Notes: generated by a model from the letters alone, not told the origin. 52,500 nucleotides of DNA from Leishmania mexicana MHOM/GT/2001/U1103 (GCF_000234665.1 NC_018324.1:1-52500), one strand, 5' to 3'. Shown: positions 11,630-22,188, numbered from the stretch's first letter. Numbers and translations are program-made.

Positions 11630-12256
11630 TTCATGTCAAAGCGCTGTCCTGCCGTGAACCAGTCAAGATGTTGTAACATACAAGCACAGCGCACCGACCT
11701 CGGTAGGAACACCGCGAAATCCGGACCTTCTCGGGAGATACCGTCTGCCGTCGAATCGGCTCAACGCGCCCACCGGACTCTTCGTGCCCTTCCTCGTCCC
11801 CTCGCCGCATAGGTGCTGCGCGATCGGCGCCAGACGGAGAGACTCGGGGGTGCGCGGTAACGCCTCGACCCAAGCCGGTCTCTCCCCCGCCCAGGGCCCT
11901 GCCCCAGGTGGCTGAGGCAGTGGCATCCATCGTGCGGGCAGTAGGCGGAGGATGAGGGGTCTGGGCACATGCCGCATGAGCTCAGGGAGGACGTTGGCCA
12001 GCCCCAACCAGGGCCCTCAGAGACCCTGCCACACACACACACCGCCTGTATCCCGTGCTTTTTCCTCTGTTTGCACGCCGCTTCAAGCCACGGCATACCA
12101 CAATGTGGCGCGGTCACTCGCCACACTGGAGCCGGGAGGACTCGATGGTGTAGCACGGGGTGTTCTCGCCGTGCTTCCGCCACCTGTGCCTCATCCGTCC
12201 ACCCGGTCCGGTTGTAGGGGGGGGACGCCGTATGCTTCGCACACACGCAGTTTGGG
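11630..12256 (-). repeat. Duplicated element, copy 1 (627 bp)
   Basis: This block is repeated at 25385-26010. Reading both copies base by base, the only difference I find is a run of eight G here (in the segment near 12217-12224) against seven in copy 2. The orientation is the same. On the minus strand copy 1 continues without an A-tail (ATGAAGATTT), and upstream it is joined to SIDER-like sequence. Words shared with the element at 46.3-46.9 kb (AGGTGGCGG, GTGTGGCAGGG) support a degenerate SIDER/L1-like origin. Frames in it are not convincing as a gene. Confidence 0.9.
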
Positions 12257-12490
12257 GCTCATTGGTATGGATTTCATGTTTGAATATTTGTCGAATCATC
12301 GACACAATCCCTAGTGAGCCAGTCCCATCTTGATCATGGCCACTGGTCTTTTCGGCACAAGGTCGCAGTACAGACCTGTCTGCCGGCACCAAGAGTCCTT
12401 CAGGGTACCACGAGGGCAGGCTGCAGGTTCGTGGTGCCTCCCACAGAGTCTCGGCACGGGGCCCTGTGATACCACGAGGAAGCGGACAGC
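12257..12490 (-). mobile_element. SIDER-like retroposon head (Pr77-like signature)
   Basis: On the minus strand the stretch 12476-12440 reads CGTGGTATCACAG, then GTGC and ACTCTGTGGG. The same words in the same order and spacing occur at 46923-46886. This resembles, from memory, the 77-79 nt 5' signature shared by trypanosomatid ingi/L1Tc/SIDER elements (CGTGGTxCCAGGG...). It would make 12490 down to 11630 one minus-strand element. The match to the family signature is from recall and needs alignment. Confidence 0.45.
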
Positions 12491-13245
12491 ATCTTCAGCG
12501 GAAAACGATAACGGGGGACACTAAAAAAAAAGGAGGCTAGTCTTCTCTTTCCTCTCTGCTTGTACATATGTGGCTTCGTATGCCTGGGGGTGCGACTACG
12601 CGAATGATGAAGAAAAGTCAGAGAGTCTACGCTTTTGGTCTCACACTTGTTCTTCTTCAAGGTACATGTCTTTGGAATGACATCGTCTTCTCTCGCACAT
12701 GCACTAGCGATGGGTATTCGTTTCTTCCCGCGTGCTAGGGGTTGGGGAATGTCACACTGCTATTTTTCTTTTTTCTTTTGCCGTGCTGCAACGGTTCGTG
12801 TTGCGCCTTGCTGTCAAGGTGCGGATGCCTTTTCTTCCCCGTTTCCCTCCACACGGTACGCCCACGGAGATGATGACAAGTGGATGTGACAAAAAAAAGA
12901 AATGGAAGCGAAGAGGAATATGTTGCCATTACGTCGGCAGCACTGGCTGCCGTGAAGGGTGCTCACTGCTGCATTGAGGTTGCTGCCCACATCAACGACA
13001 TCCGACCCGACGCCAGCAGTGCAGCGGTCGAAACACCCTACACACCACCTCTACACCAGTCGTCTTTCGCGCTATTCCTCAGCTGTATGTTTACTCATGA
13101 CGCAGGGGTTGGCACGCGAGGGAGCGGACGGGAGCGCAGCGGCGCGCAAGGGGGGAGGGAGCGGAAAGGAGCCTGGCGAGGGACCACGCAGGAGGGAGAG
13201 GGTGCCGGAGACAAGGGCACGGGTAGCTAGAGGATGTGACTTTGC

Positions 13246-14574
13246 TCACAGATGGGCTACAGAGGGGTGGAGAATCCTGTACGGTTTGTGCGAGGTCCAC
13301 TGTCCGTAAATCATGCGCTTCTCGATCGTGTTGAGCTCCGCGTCAAAAAGGAGCAGATTGGCCTTCTTTCCCACAGCGATCGCACCCACGTCAGGAAGGT
13401 TCGCGATTCGGGCGGGAACGGTGGCGGTGTGCAAGCAGGCCTCGACGACATCCTTGCCGAAGAGTGTGATCAGGATATGGAACAGGTCGGCTAGCATGCT
13501 AGTGCCGCCAGCCAGGGTGCTGGACGCGCGACCAAAAGAGTCGCAGAGATAGCACGCCCCACCCGCCTGCACGACGCTGTCACGCCCGTTGTACACCACA
13601 TGCTTGCCAGGGATGTGTGCCGAGATACAGTCTGTGATAATGGCAATGTCGTCGACGCTGCGTGACGACAGGACGGACTGCAGTGTGACGCTATCGACAT
13701 GAATGAGATCAGCAATGATCTCCAGCGTTGGCGGGCGCGCCCCTTTGTAGAGTGGGGCGTTCGGAAACCGCGGGCACATGGCCGCGTTCACCAGTGAGCT
13801 GGCACGGTGATTGAAGGTGGAGACGTTGCACAAGTGGGTAACATGCATCTTCTCCTCCTCCGACGCCGCCAGCTTGAGAGCGCACATGATCTCCGACTTG
13901 GTGGCGGCGCGGTCATGCCCGAGCGCGACGCGCACCTTCTTCTTGAGCAGATGGCGTATCTTCTCGTAGTTGCACCGTGCCTCGATGTGGGGCGAGATGG
14001 TCATGACGCGCAAGGACGGCATAGAGTTGACGAGCCGCTTGAAGTCGTCGAGGCTTATTTCACTCTTGCACTCCGGGAGGCCGCCGCGGTCGTGAATGAC
14101 GGGGCCCTCGGCATGGATGCCGCCCAAGATACAGTTGTCCTCCGTATAGGACCCCACACGCTTCTCGATGGCATCAATACAGTCCGTCACCAGTTTCTTG
14201 TGGCTATCGGAGAAGATGATGGACGCCAAGGTCGTCAGCGTGCCGCACCGAGCCAGCTCCTTTAGGGAGTACTCTGGGTTTGACCAGTGCCCTATCACAT
14301 CGCTCGCACCACCCAGTCCGTGGTTGTGAATATCCACGAACCCAGGGAGCACAAATGCGGCCTCTTGCCAGGTGGCCGCGCCTATGCCGGGGTGCGTGTT
14401 CTCGAGCTCACCGAGCTCCTTTCGGACAAGAGTCTCATTGCCACACACCGATGCAATGAGATCATTCACGACAATGACACAGCCGCCGTATAGGACCTTT
14501 GAGGTCGTGACGATGTTACCCTTAATAACCGTAACGTTGTCCATCGCCTTCGCCCTTTTCCCGCTACGTTCCAT
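13246..14574 (-). CDS. N-acetylglucosamine-6-phosphate deacetylase (NagA family)
   Basis: A 442-residue amidohydrolase predicted to convert GlcNAc-6-phosphate to glucosamine-6-phosphate and acetate. The frame is open to 14961, but that part is low-complexity 5'UTR-like sequence; the ATG at 14574 is used, with 14544 as an alternative. Family residues are in place: metal-site HNHG (83-86), HAEGP with Glu156, GH at 219-220, HLCN at 247-250, His292 and the catalytic Asp315 in ITDCISA. The closing VGKKANLLLFD strand pair is typical of amidohydrolases. The protein ends AHL, which fits the PTS1 consensus, so glycosomal import is likely. It would feed scavenged amino sugars into glycolysis through glucosamine-6-phosphate deaminase, which is not in this window. 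Confidence 0.93.
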   Translation of the reverse strand: MERSGKRAKAMDNVTVIKGNIVTTSKVLYGGCVIVVNDLIASVCGNETLVRKELGELENTHPGIGAATWQEAAFVLPGFVDIHNHGLGGASDVIGHWSNPEYSLKELARCGTLTTLASIIFSDSHKKLVTDCIDAIEKRVGSYTEDNCILGGIHAEGPVIHDRGGLPECKSEISLDDFKRLVNSMPSLRVMTISPHIEARCNYEKIRHLLKKKVRVALGHDRAATKSEIMCALKLAASEEEKMHVTHLCNVSTFNHRASSLVNAAMCPRFPNAPLYKGARPPTLEIIADLIHVDSVTLQSVLSSRSVDDIAIITDCISAHIPGKHVVYNGRDSVVQAGGACYLCDSFGRASSTLAGGTSMLADLFHILITLFGKDVVEACLHTATVPARIANLPDVGAIAVGKKANLLLFDAELNTIEKRMIYGQWTSHKPYRILHPSVAHL

Positions 14575-16689
14575 TTCTTTATGTTTTTGGGACGGTGGGG
14601 ATGATCTAATGTGCATAAAATGCGCGCATAAAACTCGATGCCGGATTGTGCGAGTGTTTGTACGTTTGTGCGAAAGAGGTGTAAGAGGAGTGGGGACTGG
14701 GGAGGGGGTACAGTGAAGAGAATGTGCGGGGTGCGGTTTCGTTTCTCGTATGGGTGAGAAGAAAGTGGTTGTCCGCACCAGTCTTGAAGCCAGCAAAGCA
14801 ACGAAAGTAGCCACAGGAGAACAAAGGCAAAAAAAGGAGGGTGCAAAAGCGTCCGTTTTGAGGAGCCTTCGTATTTGCAAGCTGTGTGAGGCGCCAGCAG
14901 ACGCGCACATCAGCGACGTAAAAAAAAACCCACAGAGAGAGGGAGACAAAGAAAGCCGCATGCGGTGGCAAAGAGAAGAAGGGGTGGTATAGGATGGGCG
15001 TCATCGAGCGCAACGACGGGCCCGGCATGGATGAAAGCGTAGGCACGTTTTCGCCGAGACAACGCTGACAGTGGCATGAGCACGTCCATGAGAGGCAGTA
15101 GAAATCCGGTGCACCTACAGAGTGACCTCCGCTGCTGCAGAGAGATCGTCTGCAAACGGTCAGAGAGAGGTGAAAGCGCTGAAGACTCTGGGATCGCGCC
15201 TAGCCTCGTAGCGAGCTGGAGGTGGTCTTCTAGGCGCCTCGGCTCTGCGATTCTGTTCAATTCGTTTCTGGCGTTTGTTGCTGCTTCCTTTTTGTTCGGT
15301 ATTCGTCTTTTGTTCTCCGTGCTCTCCACTGCTTGCATAGGCGGCTTTGGAGTTTTCTTTTTTTTCCTTAGAGAGTTAGTAAAGAATGACAAGGACACAC
15401 CCGCACATCCATACGCAGGAGAACGCATGCGCACTGTTGTACACAGTAACAAGAGAGAGCACAAACAAGCGAAAAGAGGACCCAACAACAGAAACAAAAT
15501 GAACGTTTTCTTCAACTGTAAGAATGAAGCACAGAGGAACGCGTCACCATCCTCAGAGGAAACATGAAAACAAAGAAGAAAAGAACACCACTGAGATCAA
15601 GAGTGCGTATTGAGCACGTACAAGATCTGTAGACATCGCCCCTCAGCCCACCGCTCTCCTCGGTGTATCCCAGACGTGGGCTGACGAAACGAGAAAAAGG
15701 AAAAAAACGAGACGAGGCAGGGCATCCACTTCATTTGAGTACTCCTTTTAAAATCCCACTAGTTTTTTTTGTCTGTGATGTTGTCATTCATGTTTTCGCT
15801 AGTTGTTATGCTTCATGGAACATGTGGCACTTTTTTTTGTGAGATAACCGTGGTGATCGCGCCCTGGTGTCTCCTTGCTCTTTTCACTGGGTAGAACGCT
15901 TGCTGAGATCCACTGTAGCAAAGACACAGCAACACCTACCTCACGCGTTGGCTGTGAGAGGGCAACAGCGTCTTGCAGAAGTGTTGCCCGGGTAGACATC
16001 TCGTTTTCGTCCGAGGCTTGACCTCTCAAGCGAGGACGCTGGAAAGGGAGGCGGGCCTTTCCGCGCCAAACACAGCATCGAGCGACACCCTGTGTCGCGT
16101 GAGCAGTCCACAAACACGCGCATGCACTCAAGCACTCCCTAGGGAGCGATGGCGCTGCAAGAGGGACTCAGATGAGTTTACAACACTCCCACAAGAGTAG
16201 CGCACAGCCTCGATGCCCTAGAGTCTCTTGTTCCCGCTGTAGCAGCACCTCAACACTTAGAGGAGCCCTCTTAGACAATGAAACGCTCGCTAAAGGACCG
16301 CCAACGGCTTTCACACGTTCAGATGCCTTTCAGTATGTCAGTGGTTGAAACGGACGCGACTGCTTCACGCGCACACGCAATAAAAAAAACGAAGTGGAAG
16401 AAAAGGAAAAGAAAAAAGGAAACAAGATACAACGAATCAAACCGAGCGCGTATAATAGTCATGTCTTTCTTCATTTTGGAGGGGGTAGCTACAGAGAGTG
16501 TGAGGGAGGATGGAGCAGGCTAGAGAAGGAGCGAGCTTGGACGCGAGTGAAGGAAAAGCGACAAGTAAAATGAGAGAACAAGCAAGCCCTCGTCTTCACA
16601 TGGGAGACGAAGAGGAGCCACACGGGGGGAGCGGTGTTATTGCGTGTGGAAAGAAACGACAGAAGGCAGGGGCGCGCACCGCGTACCGC
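14575..16689. other. Spacer between PUF1 and the deacetylase
   Basis: About 2.1 kb. It holds the deacetylase 5' region and the long PUF1 3'UTR. A- and T-rich runs are frequent, for example T-rich at 15352-15368 and A-rich at 16380-16425. Frames on both strands are short and of mixed composition. No gene, RNA or repeat is recognised. Confidence 0.5.
14613..14710 (-). promoter_or_regulatory. Candidate acceptor and 7-codon uORF for the deacetylase
   Basis: A C/T-rich tract (about 14708-14660 on the minus strand) precedes AG dinucleotides at 14635-14634 and 14614-14613. If the first is used, the leader contains a short upstream ORF, MRAFYAH then TAG. Use of the second AG would remove it. A choice between the two sites could therefore tune translation; this is inference. 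Confidence 0.35.
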
Positions 16690-18351
16690 TTAACGGTACT
16701 CAGGCAGGCCGGTGCCGTTGATCATGCCCATGGTGAAAGACGGCGGTGGCGCATTGGGGATGCTGATCATCTGCTGTCCTTGCAACACAAAAGGCATGCC
16801 TATCATCCGCTGCGGCTGCAAGAAGGAGGCCATGTCCGCATTCAGGTTGGTGAAGGACACTTGCTGACCCATGGAAGCGTCTGGCGCCATCATTGGAATG
16901 GCCGACATTCCTTGTGGGGGCATGTACGGCGGAAGAAGCGGCTCTTGCTGTGCGGGTGGGGCCTGTGTGACCGGCGTGGCAGCCTCCTTTTTCTTCAGCA
17001 GACGCCGTGCCGCTTCACGGTGGCGCCGGGACAGCTTCGACTCGATCTTCACGCCATACGGGGAGTTTTTCAGGAGACTCTGCAGAGGTATGATCGCGTC
17101 GCGCAGCTGCGTCAGTTGGCCATCGTCGGAGGCGGTCGAGATGGCGGTCTGAATAACGTAATTCGCAAAGCTATCTGTCAGCAGCTTTGGCAAGACATGC
17201 GGCGCCGTCAGTTCGTCGACCAACAGCTGTCGCACATCTGGCGACGACGTCTTCAGGCACTTTTCTATCACATTGCTGCTAAACTTGTTGCACGAGAGCT
17301 CGGCCACGTGATGAAGCATCTGCCTAATAATCTGATTGGTGTAGTTCGGCGCTGTCGAGATGGCATCATCGTCCGTGTCCTCCTTCTTTGTGCCGTTGAT
17401 GTCTTGCTGTTTGTCGAGAATAAACTGAACAACATAGTTCCCAAAGGGATCCTGCACCAGTTTCAGCGAGTTGTTGAGTACCGTGTTGATGATGGTAGTG
17501 TGATACGGCTTGGGGGCGTGTTGCAGGCATTTTTGAATGATACAGCACCCCTGACGATTTTTGCAAATGTCGATGCAGTTGTCGGCTATCTTCTGGAAAA
17601 TGCGCTCGTAGATCGCAGCAGCGCCGGAGGCACTCCTGTCGGAATCGCCCAGCTGGCAAAAGCGGGGAGATGTGATCAGCTTTGACAGGGAGTGGTTGCC
17701 GTTAATGTCCTTCGCAACGTCGACAATCGATGGCTCCAACACACTGGTGTACACATCAAACTCCTCATGTGTGCACAGAACATCGATGATGCGCTGGGAG
17801 ACACGCGCGCCATTCGTGTTGCAGGCCACCGTGACAATATCGCTGGAAAGCTCCCTAATCAGCAGCAGCACTTCTGACAGGTCCTGCTCGTTCGTTGTGG
17901 GGTCGTAGAAAATGTCGCCCATGGTGACCGGCTTGGTTCCCGAGCGCAGCAGCGGCACCAGGTGCTGCATCAGTTCGCTTCCGTTGGCATCATTGGACAG
18001 GTCCAGCGCATGGCGAATGCACTCCTGCGCGAACACGTTGCGGAAGGGGATCTTTTGCCGCGCAGCGTCATCCTCCTTGCCATACTCCTGTACGTAGCGG
18101 CACGCCTCAACCAACTTGAGTGCGTCTCGAAGCCCCGTGGCATCCCGCACGCAGCTGGCGATCACCTCGTTCACTCGATCCAGGTCTGCGTTGCCTGACT
18201 TGTTCTCGTCGATAGTGCGCTTCGCCGCCTCTGTTGCCTTGGTTTGGATCTCACTCTCAAGGAACTTGATGCTCGTATCCACCTCAGAAAGATCCTTGAG
18301 AATCTCCTGGCGGCGCGCGTAGAGGGCTGTCAACTTCTCCTCTGACGACAT
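16690..18351 (-). CDS. PUF1: Pumilio/PUF RNA-binding protein
   Basis: A 553-residue cytoplasmic RNA-binding protein of the Pumilio family, expected to bind UGU-type motifs in mRNA 3'UTRs and control stability or translation. The ATG at 18351 (MSSEEKL) is chosen; the frame runs further upstream but as His/Thr-rich leader. An N-terminal helical segment is followed by a chain of Puf helices whose recognition triplets are visible: NTNGARVSQRII, DINGNHSLSKLI, NRQGCCIIQKCL, DPFGNYVVQFIL, NKFSSNVIEKCL, DSFANYVIQTAI and SPYGVKIESKL. The tail is Pro/Met/Gln-rich and probably disordered. The size matches trypanosomatid PUF1, the member I assign from memory of the chromosome 36 order; other PUF numbers cannot be excluded. 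As transcription is polycistronic in this group, such proteins carry much of the gene control. Confidence 0.92.
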   Translation of the reverse strand: MSSEEKLTALYARRQEILKDLSEVDTSIKFLESEIQTKATEAAKRTIDENKSGNADLDRVNEVIASCVRDATGLRDALKLVEACRYVQEYGKEDDAARQKIPFRNVFAQECIRHALDLSNDANGSELMQHLVPLLRSGTKPVTMGDIFYDPTTNEQDLSEVLLLIRELSSDIVTVACNTNGARVSQRIIDVLCTHEEFDVYTSVLEPSIVDVAKDINGNHSLSKLITSPRFCQLGDSDRSASGAAAIYERIFQKIADNCIDICKNRQGCCIIQKCLQHAPKPYHTTIINTVLNNSLKLVQDPFGNYVVQFILDKQQDINGTKKEDTDDDAISTAPNYTNQIIRQMLHHVAELSCNKFSSNVIEKCLKTSSPDVRQLLVDELTAPHVLPKLLTDSFANYVIQTAISTASDDGQLTQLRDAIIPLQSLLKNSPYGVKIESKLSRRHREAARRLLKKKEAATPVTQAPPAQQEPLLPPYMPPQGMSAIPMMAPDASMGQQVSFTNLNADMASFLQPQRMIGMPFVLQGQQMISIPNAPPPSFTMGMINGTGLPEYR

Positions 18352-19657
18352 GTTGGCGGAATGGCGATTGTCGAATTCCCTTCGTTGTGTGTGGGTGTGC
18401 GTGGGTGTGCAGCGATGCACCTACACGCCCTCTCAAGCCTTCCAAGAATTCAATAGTGTTGTGTGCAGGAGCGATAGGGAATACGTTCTCCCGCACCGCG
18501 ACTTCTTTGGGAACGATGAGGGCTAAGTTGTGTACGCCGGTGGAGAAAAAACTGAGGGGAGTGAGGAGAGAGACGAGAAAGCACATGACCTCATGAATAG
18601 CGGGAGACCGCTCCACAGGCACGACGAGGGCGGCCAGAGTAAGGAGACCATGGCGCCTGTGATCAGCAACATTGGGAAAAGGGAGTTGATAGGTTGCACC
18701 ATCTGCGATGGAAATCGTCGTTGGACATGACTAAGGCGGCCAAAGGCAGGGTGCAGCGTTCGTCTAAACAGTATGCGTCATAGGGTGCGCCAACAGTTGA
18801 TGTTTCTGGGATGTTGCCGTGACCTTCGGGAAAAGGGACCATAAAAACACGGTGTACAACTGCATCAGGAAGAACATTGGGAGTTGTTGCCTTCCGTTTG
18901 GTGAAGTTGGTGATGGCACTACTGGCAATTGTTAGCATTAAAAAAAGAAAAAATACTCGTTGCATATTGTTGGGCATCATAAAATGTCAGTAGGTGCGTG
19001 TCGCCCTCATGTATACTGACATCTATCCTTCCCTTGATCGCTGAAGGGCGAAACTCCTGATCGTGACCCCCGTTCGTCGTTTTCATTTGTGTGTGTGAGG
19101 GGGATCGTCTTTAGGAACGGAAAAAAAAAGAAGAATAATCGTTTTTTTTTGGTTTTGGTACTCACAGATGGTTCCTCCTTGATGGCCTGCAACAGTATTA
19201 CGGCGAGTGTGTGTGTGTGTGGTGTGTATCTTTTCTTCCATTGATGTACTCTCCCTTGTCACCTCGCTCGAGGGTCGAGGTAGCCTCAGCCACCACGCCC
19301 AGGTCCTCTTTGCAATATCATACACCGTCGCCCACATCCACTCATTTGGAGAAATGCAAGAGACGGAGACAAGTAAAGATAACAGGACGACATTGTTACC
19401 ATCATCCCGTTCTGCTCACCCCCTACCCACCTCCGAAACGGAAGCACACTGCGCAAGTAACGGAAAAAAAACGAGAAAAAGATGCTGAGCTGCTTTGAGA
19501 AGGGGCTACGTGTTGAGCTAGCTTGTCAGGTGCACAACAGATGCGACGGCATCACACAGGGTCTCGTGGAATTCGAAACGAACAACAAAAAACTAGAGAT
19601 ACAGGTAGTGGCGTGCTCCAAGACATGCGCGCAGGTGTGCACTCCAAACACTGCTGT
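18352..19657. other. Spacer between ribulokinase and PUF1
   Basis: About 1.3 kb. Two polypyrimidine tracts on the minus strand stand out: one at about 19132-19112 followed by AAAG, and one at about 18955-18935 followed by TGCTAACAATTGCCAG. A 105-codon frame (18663-18980) with a hydrophobic start overlaps the second tract, so its signal-peptide look may be only the splice tract being translated. It is not called as a gene. A TG microsatellite lies near 19207-19222. Confidence 0.5.
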
Positions 19658-21334
19658 CTACATGTGTGAATACATCCGTTCAGTGTTCGCAGCAAGCTCA
19701 ATGTAACGCTGGTACAGCTCATCGTACACCCGGGCAGCCTCTGGGCACGGCTTGTACGCGGTAGAAGAGCCGCTTGCCATCTTTTTCTGCGCCTCCGGGA
19801 TGCTCCCGTAACACACCGCAGCTGTGGCGGCGGCAATAGCAGACCCCAACGCACAGACTTGCTCGCTGTTACACACGGTGATAGGCATGTTCAGCACGTC
19901 CGAAAGGATCTGAATTGCCAGCGGCGACTTCTTAGCGATGCCGCCAACTGCAATGACGTTGTCAATGCGCACACCCTCTCGTCGAAAGCGCTCTACGATG
20001 GCGCGCGACCCGTACGCTGTCGCCTCCACCAGCGCACGATACACACTTGCCGCGTCGCTACCCAGGGTAAGGCCGCCAATGACCGATTTGAGGTTTTGGT
20101 TGGCATCGGGGGTGCGCCGTCCGTTGAACCAGTCCAAGGCATGCACGCTGCTCTCGCCGGGCTGAATTCGGCTGGCATCTTCGGTAAGGGTGCTGAGCAT
20201 CCTCCTCTTTATCTCACGCCTCAGCTCTGTTTTGGCGTTCTCGTCGAGCAACTTCGTGCTGGCAATGAGTCGTGCAGAGGAGTACTGGAGCAATTCTGAG
20301 AACCACGCGAAGACGTCGCCGTACGCGGACTGACCAGCCTCGAGGCCAATCATGTGTGGCACGATAGAGCCGTCGACCTGCCCACAAATTCCCTTTACGC
20401 GGCGGTGGCCGAGAATGCTGGAGTCGATCACCATCATGTCACAGGTCGACGTTCCCATGACACGCACAAACGAGTAAGGCTTGATGCCGGCACCAACGGC
20501 GCCGAGGTGAGCATCGATGGCGCCGCCAGCGACGACAACCCGCGTACTCAATCCAAGACGCCGCGCCCACTCCTCACTCAGTGTACCCACCGGCTTGTCG
20601 ATGGTCTCTGTGACGTCGCTCATGCGGGACCGCATGAGCCCCAAGCGCGGGTGCAACTGGTCAAAGAAGCTGCGTGGCGGGAAGCCGCCCCAGCTCTCGT
20701 GCCACATTGCCTTGTGCCCGCACGCGCACCGGGAGCGGATGAGCTTTTGATACGATGTGACACCGGTGAAGAGGGCAGGAAGCCACTCGCTGCACTCTAC
20801 AATGCCGTACGCGGCCTGAGACACCTGCTCGTCGTTGCGGATCACGTGCAGCGCCTTCGACCAGAACCACTCGGAGGAGTAGGTGCCCCCGCAGAAGGAG
20901 GTGTAGTCGGGGGTGCTTTTGTGCGCCAGCGCATTGATTGCAGCAGCCTCCTTTACAGAGGTGTGGTCCTTCCAGAGAATAAACATAGCGTTCGGGTTAT
21001 TGGCAAACGAAGGCCGAAGGGCAAGAGGCGTGCAGGTCTCGTCGACCATGCACGGTGTGCTACCGGTCGTATCGAAGGCGAGCCCAACCACGTTGTCTCG
21101 CGCCGCCGGGCCAGCTGCCTTCAACACCGCAGTGATGACATTCTCTGCCGCCTCCATGTAGTCGCACGGATGCTGGCGGTACTGCATCAACTTGGAGTTG
21201 CAGTACTCCCCCTTTGTCCAGCGCGGGTAGTCAAAGACGGCGCTCTGCAGCTCCGCCCCATCCCGCACGCGCACCAGTACCGCTCGCGCGGAATCGGACC
21301 CGTAATCCAGACCTATAACGAGTGGCTCTGCCAT
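19658..21334 (-). CDS. L-ribulokinase-like FGGY carbohydrate kinase
   Basis: A 558-residue sugar kinase, most like AraB-type ribulokinase (L-ribulose + ATP to L-ribulose-5-phosphate). The open frame starts at a TTG; the ATG at 21334 gives MAEPLVIGLDYGSDSARA with the phosphate-1 motif at the expected distance, and 21349 is an alternative. Other family marks are FDTTGSTP near the front, WKDHTSVKEA, GGAIDAHLGAVGAG, GTSTCDMM and the C-terminal ATP-site stretch VGGIAKKSPLAIQILSDV. The protein ends SHM, a PTS1-like tripeptide, so a glycosomal location is plausible, as for other kinases of this group. Substrate is assigned by similarity only; D-ribulose or xylulose cannot be excluded. It neighbours the SAP protein upstream without obvious functional link. 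Confidence 0.88.
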   Translation of the reverse strand: MAEPLVIGLDYGSDSARAVLVRVRDGAELQSAVFDYPRWTKGEYCNSKLMQYRQHPCDYMEAAENVITAVLKAAGPAARDNVVGLAFDTTGSTPCMVDETCTPLALRPSFANNPNAMFILWKDHTSVKEAAAINALAHKSTPDYTSFCGGTYSSEWFWSKALHVIRNDEQVSQAAYGIVECSEWLPALFTGVTSYQKLIRSRCACGHKAMWHESWGGFPPRSFFDQLHPRLGLMRSRMSDVTETIDKPVGTLSEEWARRLGLSTRVVVAGGAIDAHLGAVGAGIKPYSFVRVMGTSTCDMMVIDSSILGHRRVKGICGQVDGSIVPHMIGLEAGQSAYGDVFAWFSELLQYSSARLIASTKLLDENAKTELRREIKRRMLSTLTEDASRIQPGESSVHALDWFNGRRTPDANQNLKSVIGGLTLGSDAASVYRALVEATAYGSRAIVERFRREGVRIDNVIAVGGIAKKSPLAIQILSDVLNMPITVCNSEQVCALGSAIAAATAAVCYGSIPEAQKKMASGSSTAYKPCPEAARVYDELYQRYIELAANTERMYSHM

Positions 21335-22188
21335 CTGTTCAGGGAACATCACTTTACATATCAAAACGCACGCGAGCTGCGAGCAAACCGATATAGGCAA
21401 AACCTTGTGCGTGGGTGGGGTTGTGCTTGTCAAGCACTTCTGTCACTTGTTCGAGAGCAACGGCCTCTTTGGAGAACGTATCGCGTTTCGTGACCACAGA
21501 ACAGTTCAAAAATGGCCCAGAGAGAGAAGTCTCGCAATAGGCACCTCGTTTGTGGTAGTCCAGTGAGAGGAATAAGAACGTAAGGTCGATGCCAACAGTA
21601 GAGGCAGCAGAAGAAAAGAGAGAAAATGCTTATGTGTGTGGGGGGAGAGGGGCACGCTTTGTCAGCGAACAGTCACTGCGACACGAAAGGAACAACGCCC
21701 TCGCAACTGCGATGGCGTCATCGAGAAAAAGGGAAGAGCTGAAACACATACCAACGTGCATTACGCCCACTTGCCCCCCCCAAAAAAAAAAACGGCAAAA
21801 AAGGCGTAGGACGCCATGGTGTTCAGGAACCCATCGATGGCGACACAGGCGCTTTGGCGTGTGAGCAGCAGCCGCGCGGCTATAATTGCTCAGGAGAAGC
21901 AAAAGTGCGTACCTCAAAAGCTTGTTTCGAGTTCAAAACGCTCACCATGACAACGTCGAATGAAAGCGTTACAAGTACAGTGTGCCCACGCGAGGCAAAA
22001 AAGACACCGCAGCACAACAGTAGAGTCTGTGGAGGTGAGAAAGACAAGGCAGCAAATATATATATAGATGCGTAGTGCAACGCGACAGATGCTTTCGTTA
22101 AAAAGACACACGCAAGCAGAAGAAAACAGTAACACTGAACACTCAAAAAGGTGGTGGCGGTGGCTCAGGGAGACCTGCGTCACGGCTC
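21335..22188. other. Spacer between SAP protein and ribulokinase
   Basis: About 850 bp. A notable homopolymer pair, eight C then eleven A (21774-21792), reads T11-G8 on the transcribed strand, in the likely 5' processing region of the ribulokinase mRNA. A TA-rich microsatellite (TATATATATAGA) is at about 22057-22069. No gene is seen. Confidence 0.5.

Larger units (their letters stand above)
11253..13245. other. Spacer holding duplicated element copy 1
   Basis: About 2 kb between GlcNAc-6-P deacetylase and the MGC protein. It contains the 627-bp repeat copy 1 (11630-12256) and, just upstream of it on the minus strand, a SIDER-like head (about 12257-12490). The remaining part (12500-13245) is T-rich and A-rich spacer typical of 3'UTR, with no gene recognised. 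Confidence 0.6.

Noticed and set aside
11006..12314. Frames inside the repeated element, such as 114 codons at 11663-12007
   Set aside because: They are kept in both copies only because the DNA is identical; Pro/Arg-rich with no domain. Not evidence of a gene.
16510..17685. 391-codon plus-strand frame opposite PUF1
   Set aside because: Exact antisense of a clear Puf-domain gene; a by-product of GC-rich third codon positions.
20354..21493. 379-codon plus-strand frame opposite the ribulokinase
   Set aside because: Antisense shadow of conserved FGGY motifs.
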